This document shows, in pieces, positions 11,839-25,900 of a stretch of 64,000 bases of DNA (position 1 is the stretch's first letter; each line of letters opens with the position of its first letter). Source of the stretch: Trichoplax adhaerens (lineage: Eukaryota; Placozoa; Uniplacotomia; Trichoplacea; Trichoplacidae); the NCBI RefSeq assembly GCF_000150275.1, contig NW_002060950.1:1104106-1168105 (forward strand), given 5' to 3'. The notes under the pieces are model-generated. The model was given only the letters and a program-made list of their open reading frames with translations, was not told the DNA's origin and ran no database searches. A program made the position numbers and the translations under genes.

Positions 11839-14800
11839 ATGGCTCCAGTAGAACAAATTGAGCGAAAGATAGAATTAGCTGTGTTAGTAGACAATTATAA
11901 GAAAGTCAAACGATTTCTTCGACCTCTACGCTATTTCTATCAATGGTTAGATGATCTTTTAAAGTAAGTTGAAATGAATATCGAGACGATCATTTTACAA
12001 CGTATGTTCCACGCTTGCCTTTCCATTGCAAATGAACAACCCAATTGCATGGAAGGTTAATTGATTCATTATTCAATTACCATTCGATGAACGCCTCATT
12101 ACTCCATCAACCTTGCCCTATTTGCTACAATTTTCACTATCAAGTCATCATACATCGAGTTGAGTCTGTCTCGATCATCATGCAATGGCGGATGCAGTCT
12201 TAGTAGACCAAGATATGCAATACAATAGATTGACACTACGTTAACAACACTCGATCATGCTTGTATACGATGGAGTCCATGGACAGTAATCGATTGCGAT
12301 CAACTTAGTCAAACAGGACTAATACTGTACTTTTTTCATGGTTTGTTCTTGTTAAGCCCAGGAAACCAAATAATTTGTATACAATATGACGAAGGTCAGT
12401 TTTTCTTGAAGATATCTTAATAGAGGAATAGGTGTACATCTGGCCGCTCCACAATGCATCCGCAACCAAGCCATTAGGCAATGACATCAGCCAACACATT
12501 TCTTTTCCATTTCATCTTACGAATCGTGATGACGTCCACCTTTAGTTCTTGTACCATTACTCATCATCTACCACATTTGGTAACATTGTCTAGTATGTTC
12601 CCTGGTGTAGTAGTAGAAATACAAATTGAATGGGATAGGTTAAAAATGTCATCATCTCTTTATATACTAGTTATATTAATCAACGTATCAATGGATGCCT
12701 GGATTTATCTTTCTAATCGACAGACCTTATCGGCAGATATGGCTGTAGCTAACATTTTCTCTTTACTTGCATGTTCAACTTGTAGACTATTGCTCTATAT
12801 GAATAATATGTTAAGAATGATTTATCTTCTCGTTACAGTTGGAAGTCAGGGCTTCGTTCTTTGATTGCTTTATTATTGTTAACGACTATCACATTAGGTA
12901 AGGACAAATAATGTGAAATGGCTGAGTTGTGAGGTGATGTTGTACAATGTGTTACTACATGCTAACTACAATATTTGCAGATGAAATTTCAGTTCAACTA
13001 TGACTGATATTTATTGTATATGTTACGCATACATATGAGTATGCTGCTTTTATGTGCAATGATTAATTATCAAAGATGGACTACACTCTCGATAATAGTG
13101 TGTATATACGATATAATTACATTTAAGGATATAAATCTTAAATTTGAAGCTCATGGAAACCTATGAATTATCATTCTAAATATTAGATGCATTTATACTA
13201 ACGTTGCTACTGTCGCTGCTATGCCTATTGGTCGTTTCTCGTTGGATATACTTGCCTAAAGATGTTATAGTTGAAGACTTGAAAAGCAATCTTCCTGAAC
13301 CGGAAATGCAAGATCATGATTTTGTAATAGTTGTAAGTTTACTGAAGTACTGTAGTTTCCACTTTACGAAAAATGTATGTTCCTTTACTTCTGGTTTTCA
13401 TATTGCCATATTAACAATAGATAGTGACACCGAAAGTAGTATCTATCCATGGGTATTTTACAAAATCAAATATTGCTACGCTATAAATTTATCTCAAAAT
13501 TTTGTCATTTCTACTGTACTAGAAAGCTCTCATTGACAACGATAAATTTCATCTGATGTAATGTTGTCCAACTTGTTGATACCACGATTAGGACAACTCT
13601 AATTGTCTTATAAATATCTTTCACAACTAGAGTGAGCAAGCCGCTAACGAAAAGCTATCAAAAACTGCTATAAAAGAATATAAGCAAATGTAGGGACATT
13701 AACATACTACTGATCTTCGAAATAGTGAATGTCATTTTATGTAATTTTTTTATCGTTAAATCTTATCCCGACAATGTTGGTTTAAGAATTCTACAAAAAT
13801 TTCTTTAAATGTATTGATTATATGCAAACTAACTGTGAGTCTTTTGTACAGGCTTGCAGAAATGGACGATTTACTAAATAAAATTCGTATTGCGCGAGAT
13901 CATTTTATCAGGTATTAATGATTTTTCGTTTTAGCAGGCAATAAATTGTAGAAAAAATACGAATTCTATATGGATGCATATCTCTTTCAATCAACTTGAA
14001 GCGCGATATTTCATGTTTTGTCGTGAAAATAAACTAATGTGATCGGTTTATCTTTTGTAATTGATTAGTATTGTGAAATGGAATCGACCAAAAGCTACAA
14101 TGACGTAAGTCTCCAACATTCGAGATTCCAGGCGCTTTGTACTTACTACCAGCCAATTATACTTATCTATAATTGACATATGATGTTGCACTAATAAATC
14201 TGATACTTCTTCACACAGAATTACAATAATTGTCCTCTTAGCAACTCTGGCTTATCCTGTAATGCCTATTAGAGGTTATTGGATTGGCTTTGTAACTACA
14301 GCATTCCTTTTCCAACCTTATATAAGCAATGGTATGTTCATTTTAAGTTACTAATCTATCATCATGCTCCATTTCGCAATGCAATATTGCTATATGACAA
14401 CATGCTCTAAAAACTTATGGTTAAACTACAAGCTTTACGGTATTCAGTTAGAGTAGCGCTGTATACCTTCCTTTAAGTTTGTTATAAATTTAAAATTTAA
14501 AATAAAGCATCAAAGTCTCCTGAAAATTCTGAAACTCAGCAAGCAAGTAACGAGGAGGTAAGTTCATGATGGTAGTACTAGTGACCCATGCACGGCGCGT
14601 AATCAGTAAGTAACTTTCATTTTACGAAGCAGAATGATGATAACCTTGCAGCTGCCGGTGATACAGCAGCGATCAATTCTGAAAATCAAGTCGACAGTGA
14701 CGATGAAGTAGATTTTGAATCTGATGACGACGAAGAGGTAAAATTTCAGGCTTTAAAGAAGTATTGTTGATCCTGTAATCTTCATTAAAATTTTTATTAA

Positions 14801-15645
14801 TTTCTCTAATTTTTTTATTTGTCTTAATATTAAAATAGGCCATCCCTATGTCTAAGAACGATTTAAGATCTATAAGTAAGCTATTGCCAGGCATTCTATT
14901 GGTTAACCGTTTTATTTTATGTTATCGAATACGCATTAATGAATTAATTTGAATTAATTTAAGCTCATCGGAAATCAGTGATGACAAGATTTAATGAATT
15001 AAAACGGCGTCGACGACATATAAAGAGTGGTATAGTGACAATAATATTGAATTTGTTATCTACGTTTAACTAGGGCATAATATTTAATTTACTCTGTTTA
15101 CAGGTCACTGTGCATCGTGTGATTCATCTTTCTCGAAGATGCTGATTCGCCGGGTAAGTAAAAATTTGTCTGCAGTACACTAGCATTAAGAAAATACCAT
15201 TGGAGTGCAATATTAAAGTACACAAAAGTAGCTATCATAAGAAAACCGTTACGCTTATTTCTTCAGCAATACTGTAGAGCATGTGGTGACAGTTTTTGTT
15301 CTCGATGTTGCTCAATGAAAGTTCCACGCGCGGTTTTTGGAGCGACAGGTAAGAGGCAATGGGTATTTACTGGCGATACTTTGTAAAGTTGACCGCGAAG
15401 TCGCGATTTTTCTGCGAGACACTCGAGATATTTTACGCGTATTGCAAATCACTCAAAATTGACAAAATTCTCTTTCCTTTCCGTAATTTATAATAGCTCC
15501 TGCTGCATACGTTGAAACCGTTTTGGTATGCAATTCATGCTATGCTGATCTAAAAGATACACTTTTACAAGTTCAAGCTGCTGCTAACCGTCAGAATATT
15601 ACCGATGCGTCTGCATTCAGCCATAGCAGCAATGTCAATACTTAG
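11839..15645 (+). CDS. ZFYVE27: protrudin (ZFYVE27) homologue, 14 exons, 378 aa
   Basis: Protrudin is an ER membrane protein that shapes ER tubules and makes ER-endosome contacts. Exons: 11839-11963, 12839-12897, 13187-13332, 13631-13689, 13852-13911, 14069-14104, 14219-14331, 14508-14557, 14633-14737, 14839-14875, 14964-15029, 15104-15153, 15267-15348, 15497-15645. The lengths add to exactly 379 codons including the stop, with all phases matching. The protein has an N-terminal helical part, two hydrophobic segments (RSLIALLLLTTITL; FILTLLLSLLCLLVV), a later hairpin-like segment (ITIIVLLATLAYPVM, GFVTTAFLFQPY), an acidic stretch with a FFAT-like core (DEVDFESDDDEE) and a C-terminal FYVE finger. 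The finger has CASC, CRACG, CSRCC, VPRAVFGATAP and CNSCY, closest to protrudin (VPKSSMGATAP in human). The usual RRHHCR patch is RRQYCR, and protrudin too is atypical there. Confidence 0.95.
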
Positions 15646-16912
15646 TATTCTAGTGGAAGACTGTTCTTATCTCGTGAATTTAAAACAAGCCAATGAAAAG
15701 CGAATTTTTTATACAGTAAGCAGAGCCCTAATATAGACAAGAACTTTAAATTTAAACTTTTGGTATGAAGGCACTTTCATTTTCGCGCGACAGCTCAGCA
15801 ATAGCTTTATTATTATCTAGTTTGCGATATTACGTGAATGTACAGTACATATCTACAGAATTATTACCTAAATTCTACTGTATTATATTGTGTTATGGCT
15901 ATATTTTTTTCATATAATTTAAAAGATTAGGCAAGTTTAGATTCGGATTCTATTATTTAGCCTTACACATATTATTGTATTGTGATATAACTCTCTAAAG
16001 AGCTTTTACAACATTACGAACAGTTGGATGACGTAGTCACTCATTGCTGTAAATGACAAATCGCTAATGGCGTAGATATGATTAGTATACACAACGCTAA
16101 AGGGAAGAGACAACATAGAATTTTACTACTCACTATATCGATTATCTTGGAAAGAATATAGAAAATTAACTATAAATCATGCGATTGTTATAATTCATTT
16201 TATTAAAGAAATTTAAATCAAATATTGTTGAATTCTATATTGCATGCTAAAATTTCGCTATTGATAGAATACATCTTCGTGTCTCTAAATCCTCATATAG
16301 ATGCAAAGATGTAGATAACTATGAAGTGTATTCTAGACAACTGTACAAGTTTTCGATAACACGCAGATTATAATTATTAATTATGAAGATAAAAAATGCA
16401 ATTTACTGTCAATACTCGGCTATGACTGGTAAAAAGATATGTACTTATTTTCATCAAAGGATTATCTATATGTATGTATAATAAACTGATAACGCTACAT
16501 CTTGCTTTGAAATTCGTACAATTCTGTTGGGCAATACGATCTATGATTTGATTGCTGAACAAAATTTGATACAGATACGCATACAATGCGACCTGATATC
16601 GAAAAGATGTAGGCAAATAATATAATCCTTGATAAAAACTATACTATCACTGTCGTCAGAACCGCGTAACTTATCATGTTATAGAATTAATCAAAATTTA
16701 CCGAATTTACTGCTTTGGCAATGGCATAATCCAAATAGTAAAACAGAACTGTGATAGTAGCTATTACAACATAGATTAGTATTGCATCACAAAGTATAGT
16801 TTGGGCTGAAGAAATACCGAACCTGAATATATAACTTACAATCAATTAGTTAAATTATAGGAAATGTTCCTATCAAATTTCAAGACTTTTATATTTGATT
16901 AGGCTAGCGAGA
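15646..16912. other. intergenic region between two convergent genes
   Basis: AT-rich with short open frames only. It lies between the stop of ZFYVE27 (+) and the stop of LMAN2 (-), so it should hold both 3' untranslated regions. Nothing else is recognised. Confidence 0.5.
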
Positions 16913-19117
16913 CTAATAAAATCTCTTTTTCGCATTGGTTTGTTGCCTCTTAACCAAGAAAAATACGATACCACCACAGACGATAAGCAATATCAGGAAC
17001 ATGAATATAGTCGACATTGATTTACGTTGAAATACACCAACAGGTTTATCTTGCGTCCTCTCTGCATTTGTTACAAGTGATAAAGTAACGGTAAATTAGT
17101 TCTAGCAGAGACATCATATCAGAATTGTTCAGATTAAAAAGACTGTTTAGACCAATAACAATCAATTGATTTCAAAGATAGTCAATCCTAAAATGGTTAG
17201 CTACAGCGGCCTAAGTCACACTTTAGCTTAGATGTTATCTGTTACATAAAGTGTACTGTATATTATCGTTAGGCATCACTGCTCTACTACTCACCTCGAG
17301 GAGCTTCTGCAGTCTTGGCGTGCGGTACTAAATTTAATAGAGCAGTGTCGCTAATATCGGAAGTCTCATCAGCGGGTAATTCAAACACTTTAAATGTCAG
17401 AATATCATGGTTGTCTAAGCCAAAGAGGAAAATAATCATCAGCCTAAAGGTAGCAGAACAGGAGCATGAATACTGCATCACTAAAACAAGCAACTTATCT
17501 TACCAGCTAAGTCCCCGGTAGCTGCGGAAATCCCAAAAAAGTAACCCAGTGGCAAAAAAACCTCATCAGCATCGAAACACTGACGCCATTCTCCGTTACC
17601 ATCGATATCAAGTTTTGCCTATAACAGAGTTGAATATCACTTTAACGTGCGCTTAGAATAAAAAATTGATCTTAAAGCCATTGATGTAATATTAAAATGC
17701 TGCATTAATTTTAATTAAAATAGTTAACATCCAAAACTTACCGTTAATCGATTGTTAACAAAGCGGATAGATGCAAAAGTATCATGTTCTCTACCGCGGA
17801 ATGGAGCCTACGATATATTTGTGCAATTATTTTGTTGTACATGTCAAACGATAAATCAAATTATTGTATATATCCAAGTATTACCGAACATCCAGCGATC
17901 TGAATGTGCGTTCCATCATAGTCGTGATCGTAGCTCATGGAGCCGTTATTGACAACTGCCGAAACATAGGGGTGAACGTGCTAAAATGCAATGAATAACA
18001 ATTATTGTATGGTAGCTAGGACTGGGCTATTATCATGTCATCATTACAAAGTCATATGGGTATTAAACACATTAAATATCATGTCATTTTAAGAATGAAT
18101 CAATTTCTGGAAGTTTCTTACTAATCATATTTGTACTTACGGCATGTTCACCATTTTGGTTGCTGTAAGTATCGAAGAAAATGGCTAGGCCACTAAAGGG
18201 ATCTTTACTACCGAAAACTTTGCCTACATGCGATAAAAGACAAACGTCAATGAAGTATATCATCATCAATATATCACAAATAGCAATGATATGAAATCGT
18301 CATAGTAACAGTCATTAGTATATATATATATATATATACCCATTTCGTTTCTACCCTTTGTGAGCCAAAACGCAAATCCATCGCCATACAAATCAACACC
18401 ATTACCATGAACTTTAAAGTGAATTAAAACTTCCCAATTGCGGAGCATGCATGGCTAATAACGATAAATAAACGAGATCAGCCTTCTATCTATATTTTGC
18501 TTACTGCTATCAAAAATTGCCTTATAACTGCGATATTCTTGTCAGGAGGACAGTTTGACAAGACAGTGTAATACTTGCACTCCGGATGTGAAATATCTAG
18601 CATTATGAGTTGCTGAATTTCAGTTAATTATTGAAATACTTGAATTTTTTTATCAATAGATTAAATTAGTATATACCCGAACTCGTACTTATTCTTATGT
18701 ATGCTTTAATATGAGTAAAAAAGTTTATGGTCGATCATCGTACGATTTATTTAGTATACTGATAAACATCTAAAGTCATGCACGATAAATTTACCATCTG
18801 GCAAAAGGAAAATTTTCCAAAACTGGCATAGGGCAGTGAATAACAATGTAATTGATTACTGTGCTATTATCAGAGTGATATCAGTTTTTAAGCAGTAGCA
18901 GTTATAATAAATTTGTTATAATACGCGTAGAAATGGAGTCGTCACCAAAATTTAAAATTAGGCTTCCATAATAAAACGTCACGATCAAAAGGTAAATGAA
19001 AACTTACTATTCTATTCCAAATTGCGCCAGCTTTACTTTGATGATCAGGTGTTAATCGGATATGGGTGCCAGTAACAATAGTACTTCCAGTAAAGTCCCA
19101 AAGTTCAGCTCCAACAC
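16913..19117 (-). CDS. LMAN2: VIP36/LMAN2-type L-type lectin, 8 exons, lacks first exon
   Basis: LMAN2 is a cargo lectin for high-mannose glycoproteins cycling in the early secretory pathway. Exons in gene order: 19008-19117, 18340-18454, 18141-18223, 17885-17980, 17742-17807, 17504-17618, 17295-17414, 16913-17061; all phases agree, giving about 284 residues. Landmarks in order: LWDFTGSTIVTGTHIRLTPD, WNRIPCMLRNWEVLIHFKVH, GDGFAFWLTKGR, GLAIFFDTYSNQNGEHA, VNNGSMSYDHDYDG, GEWRQCFDADEVFLPLGYFF, GDLADNHDI, a C-terminal membrane segment (IFMFLILLIVCGGIVFFLV) and the tail AKKRFY, whose KRFY end equals the ER-exit tail of VIP36. The first base of the first listed exon completes a split Gly codon, so an upstream exon with the signal peptide must exist above 19117; I did not find it. 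ERGIC-53 is less likely because of the short stalk. Confidence 0.94.
18317..18339. repeat. (TA)n microsatellite at a splice donor
   Basis: About 10 TA units lie in an LMAN2 intron. On the minus strand the exon ends at 18340 and the donor itself is the start of the run (GTATATATATA). Length changes here would not alter the GT but would change the rest of the donor context very little. Confidence 0.8.
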
Positions 19118-21540
19118 CTAATTAATGAAGCAGGGTATTATAAAGAAAGTAGATACGCTAAGTTGAATAAAGGTAAAGTTAACAGTTTATTATTTTAGTC
19201 GTTCGATCGGTTTCATGTCGAATGGATACAACATGACGTAGTTTGTCAATATCTTGTGTATGAAGATAAAAAGTTAACGTTAATAGCTTTGTTACTTTGT
19301 TATTGATCAACTGAACATATTGACACGTTATGCTTGGTAAAAAAGATGCTATATCATCATATCTGAAGGTATTACGCTCCAATTATTGATGAAAATGGAA
19401 ACACTGTAGCAATTTTCCCTTTTTTTTGCAATGAGCAAATAAGATAACGACTACTGTTTCGGCATAGCATTCTACTAGCCGTTACCAATTCCTAGTCTTC
19501 CATATTAGGCCAGTCCGCGCAGATACAGAGTGCGTTGTTAATTAATTCAAGTCCACAATGAAGTGAACAAAGCTACCCGCACAACAGTTGATCGAAGTTT
19601 ATTAATCATTACTTGGTATTACTTCATTAATTAGTTGATAGCCAGTCTACCACAACAATGAAATTGAATGTTTTCAAACTTACAAACCATTTTAATCCTT
19701 AAAGAAAGCCTTTTTTTTAAAGATTAAGATTTAATATGGGCGCATTGACTGACAATGTTAAAGGATTAGCATTGTATGGAGTAATTTTAACGTACAGTAC
19801 TGGCATAGGTACTGTATTGGCAGGAAATAGTACGGATAAAGTAGACGATAGAATCCACTATTGGGTCATTTCAGGGGCTAATGCATAGTAGGCCTAGGAA
19901 ATGATGTACGCATCTACTCGTACCGTGGCCGTACGTGGAAGTAAATACAGGACTACGGAGATTTGAAGATCCCTTGTTTTGTACGATCAGCAGTATTGAG
20001 CATGGTTTACATACAAGTCGTCCTATGCTATATTTGTCAGAGTGTTATTTGGATGAATTAATCCCAATTTCATAGTCAGTAAGGTTATCCAAATACTGCG
20101 TTTATTTGCCTAAATCAACATCAATGGATCAATAAGGAAATGCATCGTCAGAATGAATGAAAGGTATCTAATTCAGCCATTCCAGACAGTCATGGAGTTG
20201 ATATTAATTATCAGGTACACTGTTGTGTACCTGCATAACAGTGAATTATTCACGTTTACAATATTGGATCAACTTTTAATTGCAATATTTCGCAGTTCAT
20301 AAAGTAAAGATTAGCCACGTTATAACATAAAGAGGAGATTCTTTAGGAAAGACGGCCAACTCGACATTGTACTTTGCATTGTTGGCCACCATTGGCACAG
20401 GATGGCCATTCTTTGAAGACTGTATTTTCGTGCGTGCATAGGCACGAGTACAGCATGGCGTCGACCGGCATACTGTAGTACATTGTACAATTATTGCAGT
20501 GTTCCAGTCAAGTCTACCAACAGTTGAGATTTTTGTCTGGTAGTCATTTTCTGTCCAAGTCCGTCTACTGTACTGCATACATTAGTATGTAGAGCAAGAG
20601 TTTGGAATGAATTGAATTGGATGGATTGCGCTTTCAGTATGTTAGGCCAGTGAAAACGCCGATATTTCTGAAAGGATTTTGAAACGATTGAGCAATACCC
20701 TGTCCAGAGAGCGTCTAGTTGATACTGTATTTCCAATCAGGCTTAGCCCTATTTCATTGGAAACTAGAATACGAGTAGGCTATCCAGCCAAATGAGTACA
20801 GTGGGCAATTGCTTTCAGAAAGGTAGTGGAAATTGACTGTCCATTGAACGTCTATACTCGTATAATACGTGCACGCAAAGTATTCTACAGTACACTACTG
20901 AATTATTTTGGGGTTGGTTTATTTGGATTCGTTGTCGAAGTCGATGATGTTACGACAGACCTACTATGGCGATTAATAAACAGGCTGGACTGAAATTTCA
21001 TCCACTATCCATATTGGATTTTATCCTATGACCTACTTAAGCAATACTATCAATATAGAAAAAGCCCCTATGCTATGGAAATGGTTCAGTTTAAAGGGCT
21101 TACTGCAAGAGTGATGAAGGCTATGTAGGCTCCATTTTCAATTTGATCAATCAATCAATGAGAGGTGGTCGACCGTATACTAGTACTGTACCTTGAAAAG
21201 GGCGAACCAAGGTGTGCTCTCTTTTGAGGAAGCCTTCAGCTCCTGGTTCCAAAGATTGTTCATCGTTGCATGTGACGATAGGCCAGCAGAATAAAGCAAA
21301 GGTAAGATAGAGTAAGATTTCCATCTTGGATTTGTACAGCGAGCGGTAGCTGTCAAGATGTCGTCAGAACCGATCAAGATGAAAAGTCAATGCGTCTGAT
21401 GTTCAACTGAACACGACAATGAATGCAGCGTGTGACTCGTCAGCGTCAACTTGAACAAACGACCACCAAAAGAGTCAAGGTGTTGCCGTCTCAGGCGAAT
21501 GGATGATGTCCAGTAGAGTACGCTATAGACCAGTACCACG
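19118..21540. other. intergenic region upstream of LMAN2
   Basis: It should contain the missing first exon and promoter of LMAN2. No convincing exon was identified. From about 19790 onward the sequence becomes less AT-rich, with scattered GTAC strings that lead into the satellite block. The minus-strand open frames here (20297-20736) show no family signature. Confidence 0.4.
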
Positions 21541-22640
21541 TAAAATAGTGTACAGTACTGTACTGTACTGTACAACTGTCTGACAGGATAGTTGTACTGT
21601 AGACTTCAGTACAGACAGTTTACTGTACTGTACAGTACTGTACAGTACGTAATGTACATTGTACAGTGTACAGTACTATGCTGTACTGTAGACAACCTGT
21701 CATTTATACTGTACTGTACTGTAGAGAATTGAAAGCTTTTACACACGGCCGTGCCATTTGTACAGTACTTTACAGTCCAGTACAGTACTGTAGAGTAGAG
21801 TACGCTACTGACCAGTACAGTACCATGTAAAATAGCGTACTGTAGAACTGTTTGGCAGGATACAGTAGTTGCAGACTTCAGTACAGACAGTTTACTGTAC
21901 TGTACTGTACTGTACTGTACACTAGTGTACAGTACTATGCTGTACTGTAGACAACCTGTCATTTGTACTGTACTGTACTGTAGAGAATTGAAAGCTTTTA
22001 CACACGACCGTGCCATTTGCACTTTACAGTCCAGTACTGTACAGTACGTACTGTACTGTACTGTACTGTACTGTACTGTACTGTACAGTACTGTATGTAC
22101 TACACTGTACAGTACAGTGTACAGTACTATGCTGTACTGTGGACAACCTGTAATTTGTACTGTACAGAATTGAAAGCATTTTACGCACGACCGTGCCATT
22201 CGTATTATACAGTCCATTACACTATATGGAAAATTATACAGTACTCCAATTATTCAGAATAATTAAGGAATGAATACCATTTACTACCATTTACTACTAA
22301 TTAAGACCATTTACTAATGAATACCATTCGTACAGTACTGTACTATGCTGTACAGTGTACAGTGTACAGTATTACAGTACAGAACCTGTAATTTGTATTC
22401 AAAGCTTTTCCATACTGTACTGTACTGTACTGTACTGTAAGGAAAGCTTTGACACACGACTAGTGTATTGTAACCCCACTACGACTAAACATTTAATCCG
22501 ATTGAAAGCGCTACATAAAATCCGAATCCGATCCGAAATCCGATTTTACAGTACAAAGTATTATAGTTTACAGTACAAAGTTATATTAGTTTACAGTACA
22601 AAGTTAAATAGTTTACAGTAATGTGCTGTACTGTAGTACT
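21541..22640. repeat. GTAC-rich satellite block A
   Basis: The block is dominated by TACTGTACAG/GTACTGTAC words, including the self-complementary GTACAGTACTGTAC. On top of this is a longer tandem unit of about 200-260 bp. The cassette CTGTAGACAACCTGTCATTT, then AGAATTGAAAGC and ACACACGACCGTGCCATT, recurs near 21690, 21950, 22140 and, degenerate, 22385. Long open frames rich in Tyr, Val and Cys on both strands are by-products of the repeat. It ends about 270 bp before the UVSSA start codon. Confidence 0.9.
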
Positions 22641-22912
22641 TTATCTTAATTTGGAATTTTCGGATTTAGTCGGATTAAACGAATCTGTTTTGCCTCGATT
22701 GGAATTCAGCAAAGAGGCAGTTCCAATTCTGAATCCGCTCACTCCTCGAAAATACAATTTGCCCCAATAAAACGACTTGCACAGTTGATTTCCTTGCTCA
22801 GTGGGTACCATCAGTTTCACAACTACTGATCAAGGATGGCTCATTGAGGAAGGAATGAGCTTACAACTCGTATCTACTGGAAGCGTATTTTGTTCAACGC
22901 GTAGCGTTAAGC

Positions 22913-25900
22913 ATGGATGATCAACTCGTCGATATCACTTTATGTCAACAACTTAGCCAGTTAATTACTCAAGTAACAGAGTCGGGCCAGGCTAAACTAG
23001 ACGAGAAAGCAAGCAAAGAGATTAAGAAATTATGTCGGTTAGTCCATACATGCCTGTCATTGATACAGTCTTGCTACAGTACAATCAACCATTCCGTCTA
23101 TCGTAGGACAATCATTCCATGATTGCAAATCCATTTTGCTCACTCGCTATCCATGACAACAACCAATTCACTTTACTAGTATAGTCATGATCTATGGTGT
23201 CTCCTCCTCTAATCAAAATTGGACCAGTTGTAGGATGCATCATACTGTCCATGGTACAATGGACATGTCTTCATCTTATACTTTGCGTCCTTGCCGATCG
23301 TGAAAGATGCGCCAATAAAAGATGAACATCGCTTATATAGCAATGACACTAGTCTAGACGAGCTTGGTCAACGATCATGATTCGCCTAGTCAGCGAATAA
23401 ACTGTATATTAGTATAGGATATTGTTCTGCAGTTTGTATTTGTAATCAACATACAATAAAATATTGCTTTTTAAGTCAGCAACGACATGAACCTGGCCAT
23501 CTATCGACGTCATGTGTCAATAGGGCCATTTCTCGCCGTACTATTTATTAAACATGATGTATTTTTCAAAATATTGCAGTATATCCGATGGCTACATCAA
23601 GCAAGCCTATCATCGACTGATGACTCAACTAGCTAAAGATCATGCTGAGATCCGCTTATCTGCCGTGCAAGTTATAGATGAACTATTCATGCGCTCACAT
23701 ACATTTCGAGAAGCACTTTTGAACGATTTCAATCAGTTTCTTGATCTTACTGTGGAAACCAATCTTAAAATGCCCCTTCCACCTCCACAAACAGTAGCTA
23801 GAAATTTGAAAAGACTAACGTTAGAAGCCATGCGACGATGGCATCAACAATTTGGTAAAGGTTACCGAAAGTTGCAACTCGGATATGTATTCTTAAAAGA
23901 GAAGAAACATGTTAGTAGATTTAAAATAAGTATTACGATGATACGTTACACTAGCAGAATCAATCAATTGCTTCGTAACCAAGATGGTTTAACAACAATA
24001 TCTTACGCGTATACTGCATTATTTTAACTCAACTACTGTAGTAGATGCAGAAATACAATACAATCACACACTCTTGCAGTTTTGCAAGCCTATTAATACT
24101 TCTCGCCTTCTATCGCAGATTGATTTCGAAGATATCTATGCTAGATCTTTAATTGAGCGCCAAGAAGAGGAAAGGAAAAAGAAAAAGGCAGAAGAATTAG
24201 CTACAAGAAAGCGAGAATGTGTATGCAAGAGCATGGAAGGTAAAAGTAGATTGATGTAAATTAGAAATTCCCTACACTAAATGTGATGTAATTGATTTTA
24301 AACTTTTCCAATCCAACAATACCTAGAATTTGTACCTGATATTCAAAGGATATTAACAGAAATGATGACATGTTTCGAGTTACTGATACCTTCTTACCGT
24401 CACCATACTGACGATGATTTGTCCAAAGTAACTGAAAAAACTGATCAGGCAAGCATTGCTAATAAGAATGACCATCTTACCAATAATAATCAAAATAATG
24501 AAGAAATTTCTGATGCAAAGGGAGAAGAAAAACCGTTATTGGACTCCGCACTTCACCATACTTCAAATCAAACGTTGAGCAAAGGTAAACGTGGCTAATG
24601 TCAAACAGTTCTCTTGATTTTGATAATCGATATCTTCCATTCTGACGTAATGGTATCCTTTTATAGCTGATGAAAACCTTAGAGAACACGGAATGCTGTC
24701 CCATAGTCATAACGTTGTTGTCGTAATTGATCAAGATAATATAATGCAGATTCGTGAAAATGCCGATAACTGTGATATTTTGGATTTATTAAACGATTCA
24801 CAGAAGTTGCTTAAACACAAATACTTACTTATGGTTAACAAATGGTTAGATGTAAGTCCATTTAAATTAAAAGTCATGATGCTACGTAAAGTTCTTTACT
24901 TTGATTAGTTTATTCATGCAATATGGAGTAGCTAGTTAGCTAGGCTAAAGGTCATTTGGAATAATACTCGTATATACTATCCATCTTTGGTATTAGATGA
25001 TGACCAAAGCTCAAGGAGATCAAGATTCACTGTACAAAATTATCGATATCAGGGATGAAATCACTCAAACTCTGGACAAGTTTAGCAAATTAACGATAAT
25101 TCCTATGTCTCCTATTAGTAAAAAGTTACTAAAAAATAATGTTGCAGTTGAGGAAGGTAAGATTTGCCTTAGAGTACAAGCAAAGACTTCTTAACCCTTA
25201 GAGTAAAAACCAAACTGATTCTTAATCTAACAAATAAATAGACGAAGATTCATCAGATGAATTTATTGAAGTGGAAGAGCAAGCAAATAGCGACAATGAC
25301 GAGGACATTTTTGGAGAATCTTTGGATTTAGATAGTGAGAATTTTTGTGACGAAAATACTGCCTGTTACACTAGTCTAATAACATTGACGCACGATTAGA
25401 CGCATCTTCAATTGAACAGCTGACTTCCTTTTTAAAAATACTTAGATGATAATGCTGACTTGGAAAATTTCAAAATGAGGGCGTCCAAGTAAAGTTAAAA
25501 TGATCTCTTGCGCTTGAGTTAGACTATAAGAATACTATGTCATGCATTAAGGCTTATATCATTAACTTATTACTGTAGCGAGAATGAAAACACTTTTGAG
25601 CAGCAAAAGTTACGAAAGCGGCGAGAACTTCTTGCTGTGGCTCCCGTTATTCCATTTGGTATAGATCTTTATCATTGGGAGGACAAAGATAGTGAAATTC
25701 CTCGAATAGAAAAGTATAAATATGATTTAGCTGATGCGTTGCATACAAGCTGCATTACATTTCAGTTAATTAGTACTAATACTCTCATTTATGATCGCAG
25801 TAAAAATACTTCTCAACACCAATTTTGGTTTAACAGCAACGAGGATGACGTTGATATTCCAGAGGTAATCTCTTTTATGGAGAAGATGTTTTTATTACTA

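Noticed and set aside
12481-12864. 127-codon hydrophobic + strand open frame
   Set aside because: Lies in intron 1 of ZFYVE27 and runs over the acceptor of exon 2 in a different frame; the 14-exon model is exact without it.
21606-22217. 203-codon minus-strand open frame rich in Tyr, Val and Cys
   Set aside because: It is a translation of TACTGTAC repeats; long frames open on both strands over the same bases.
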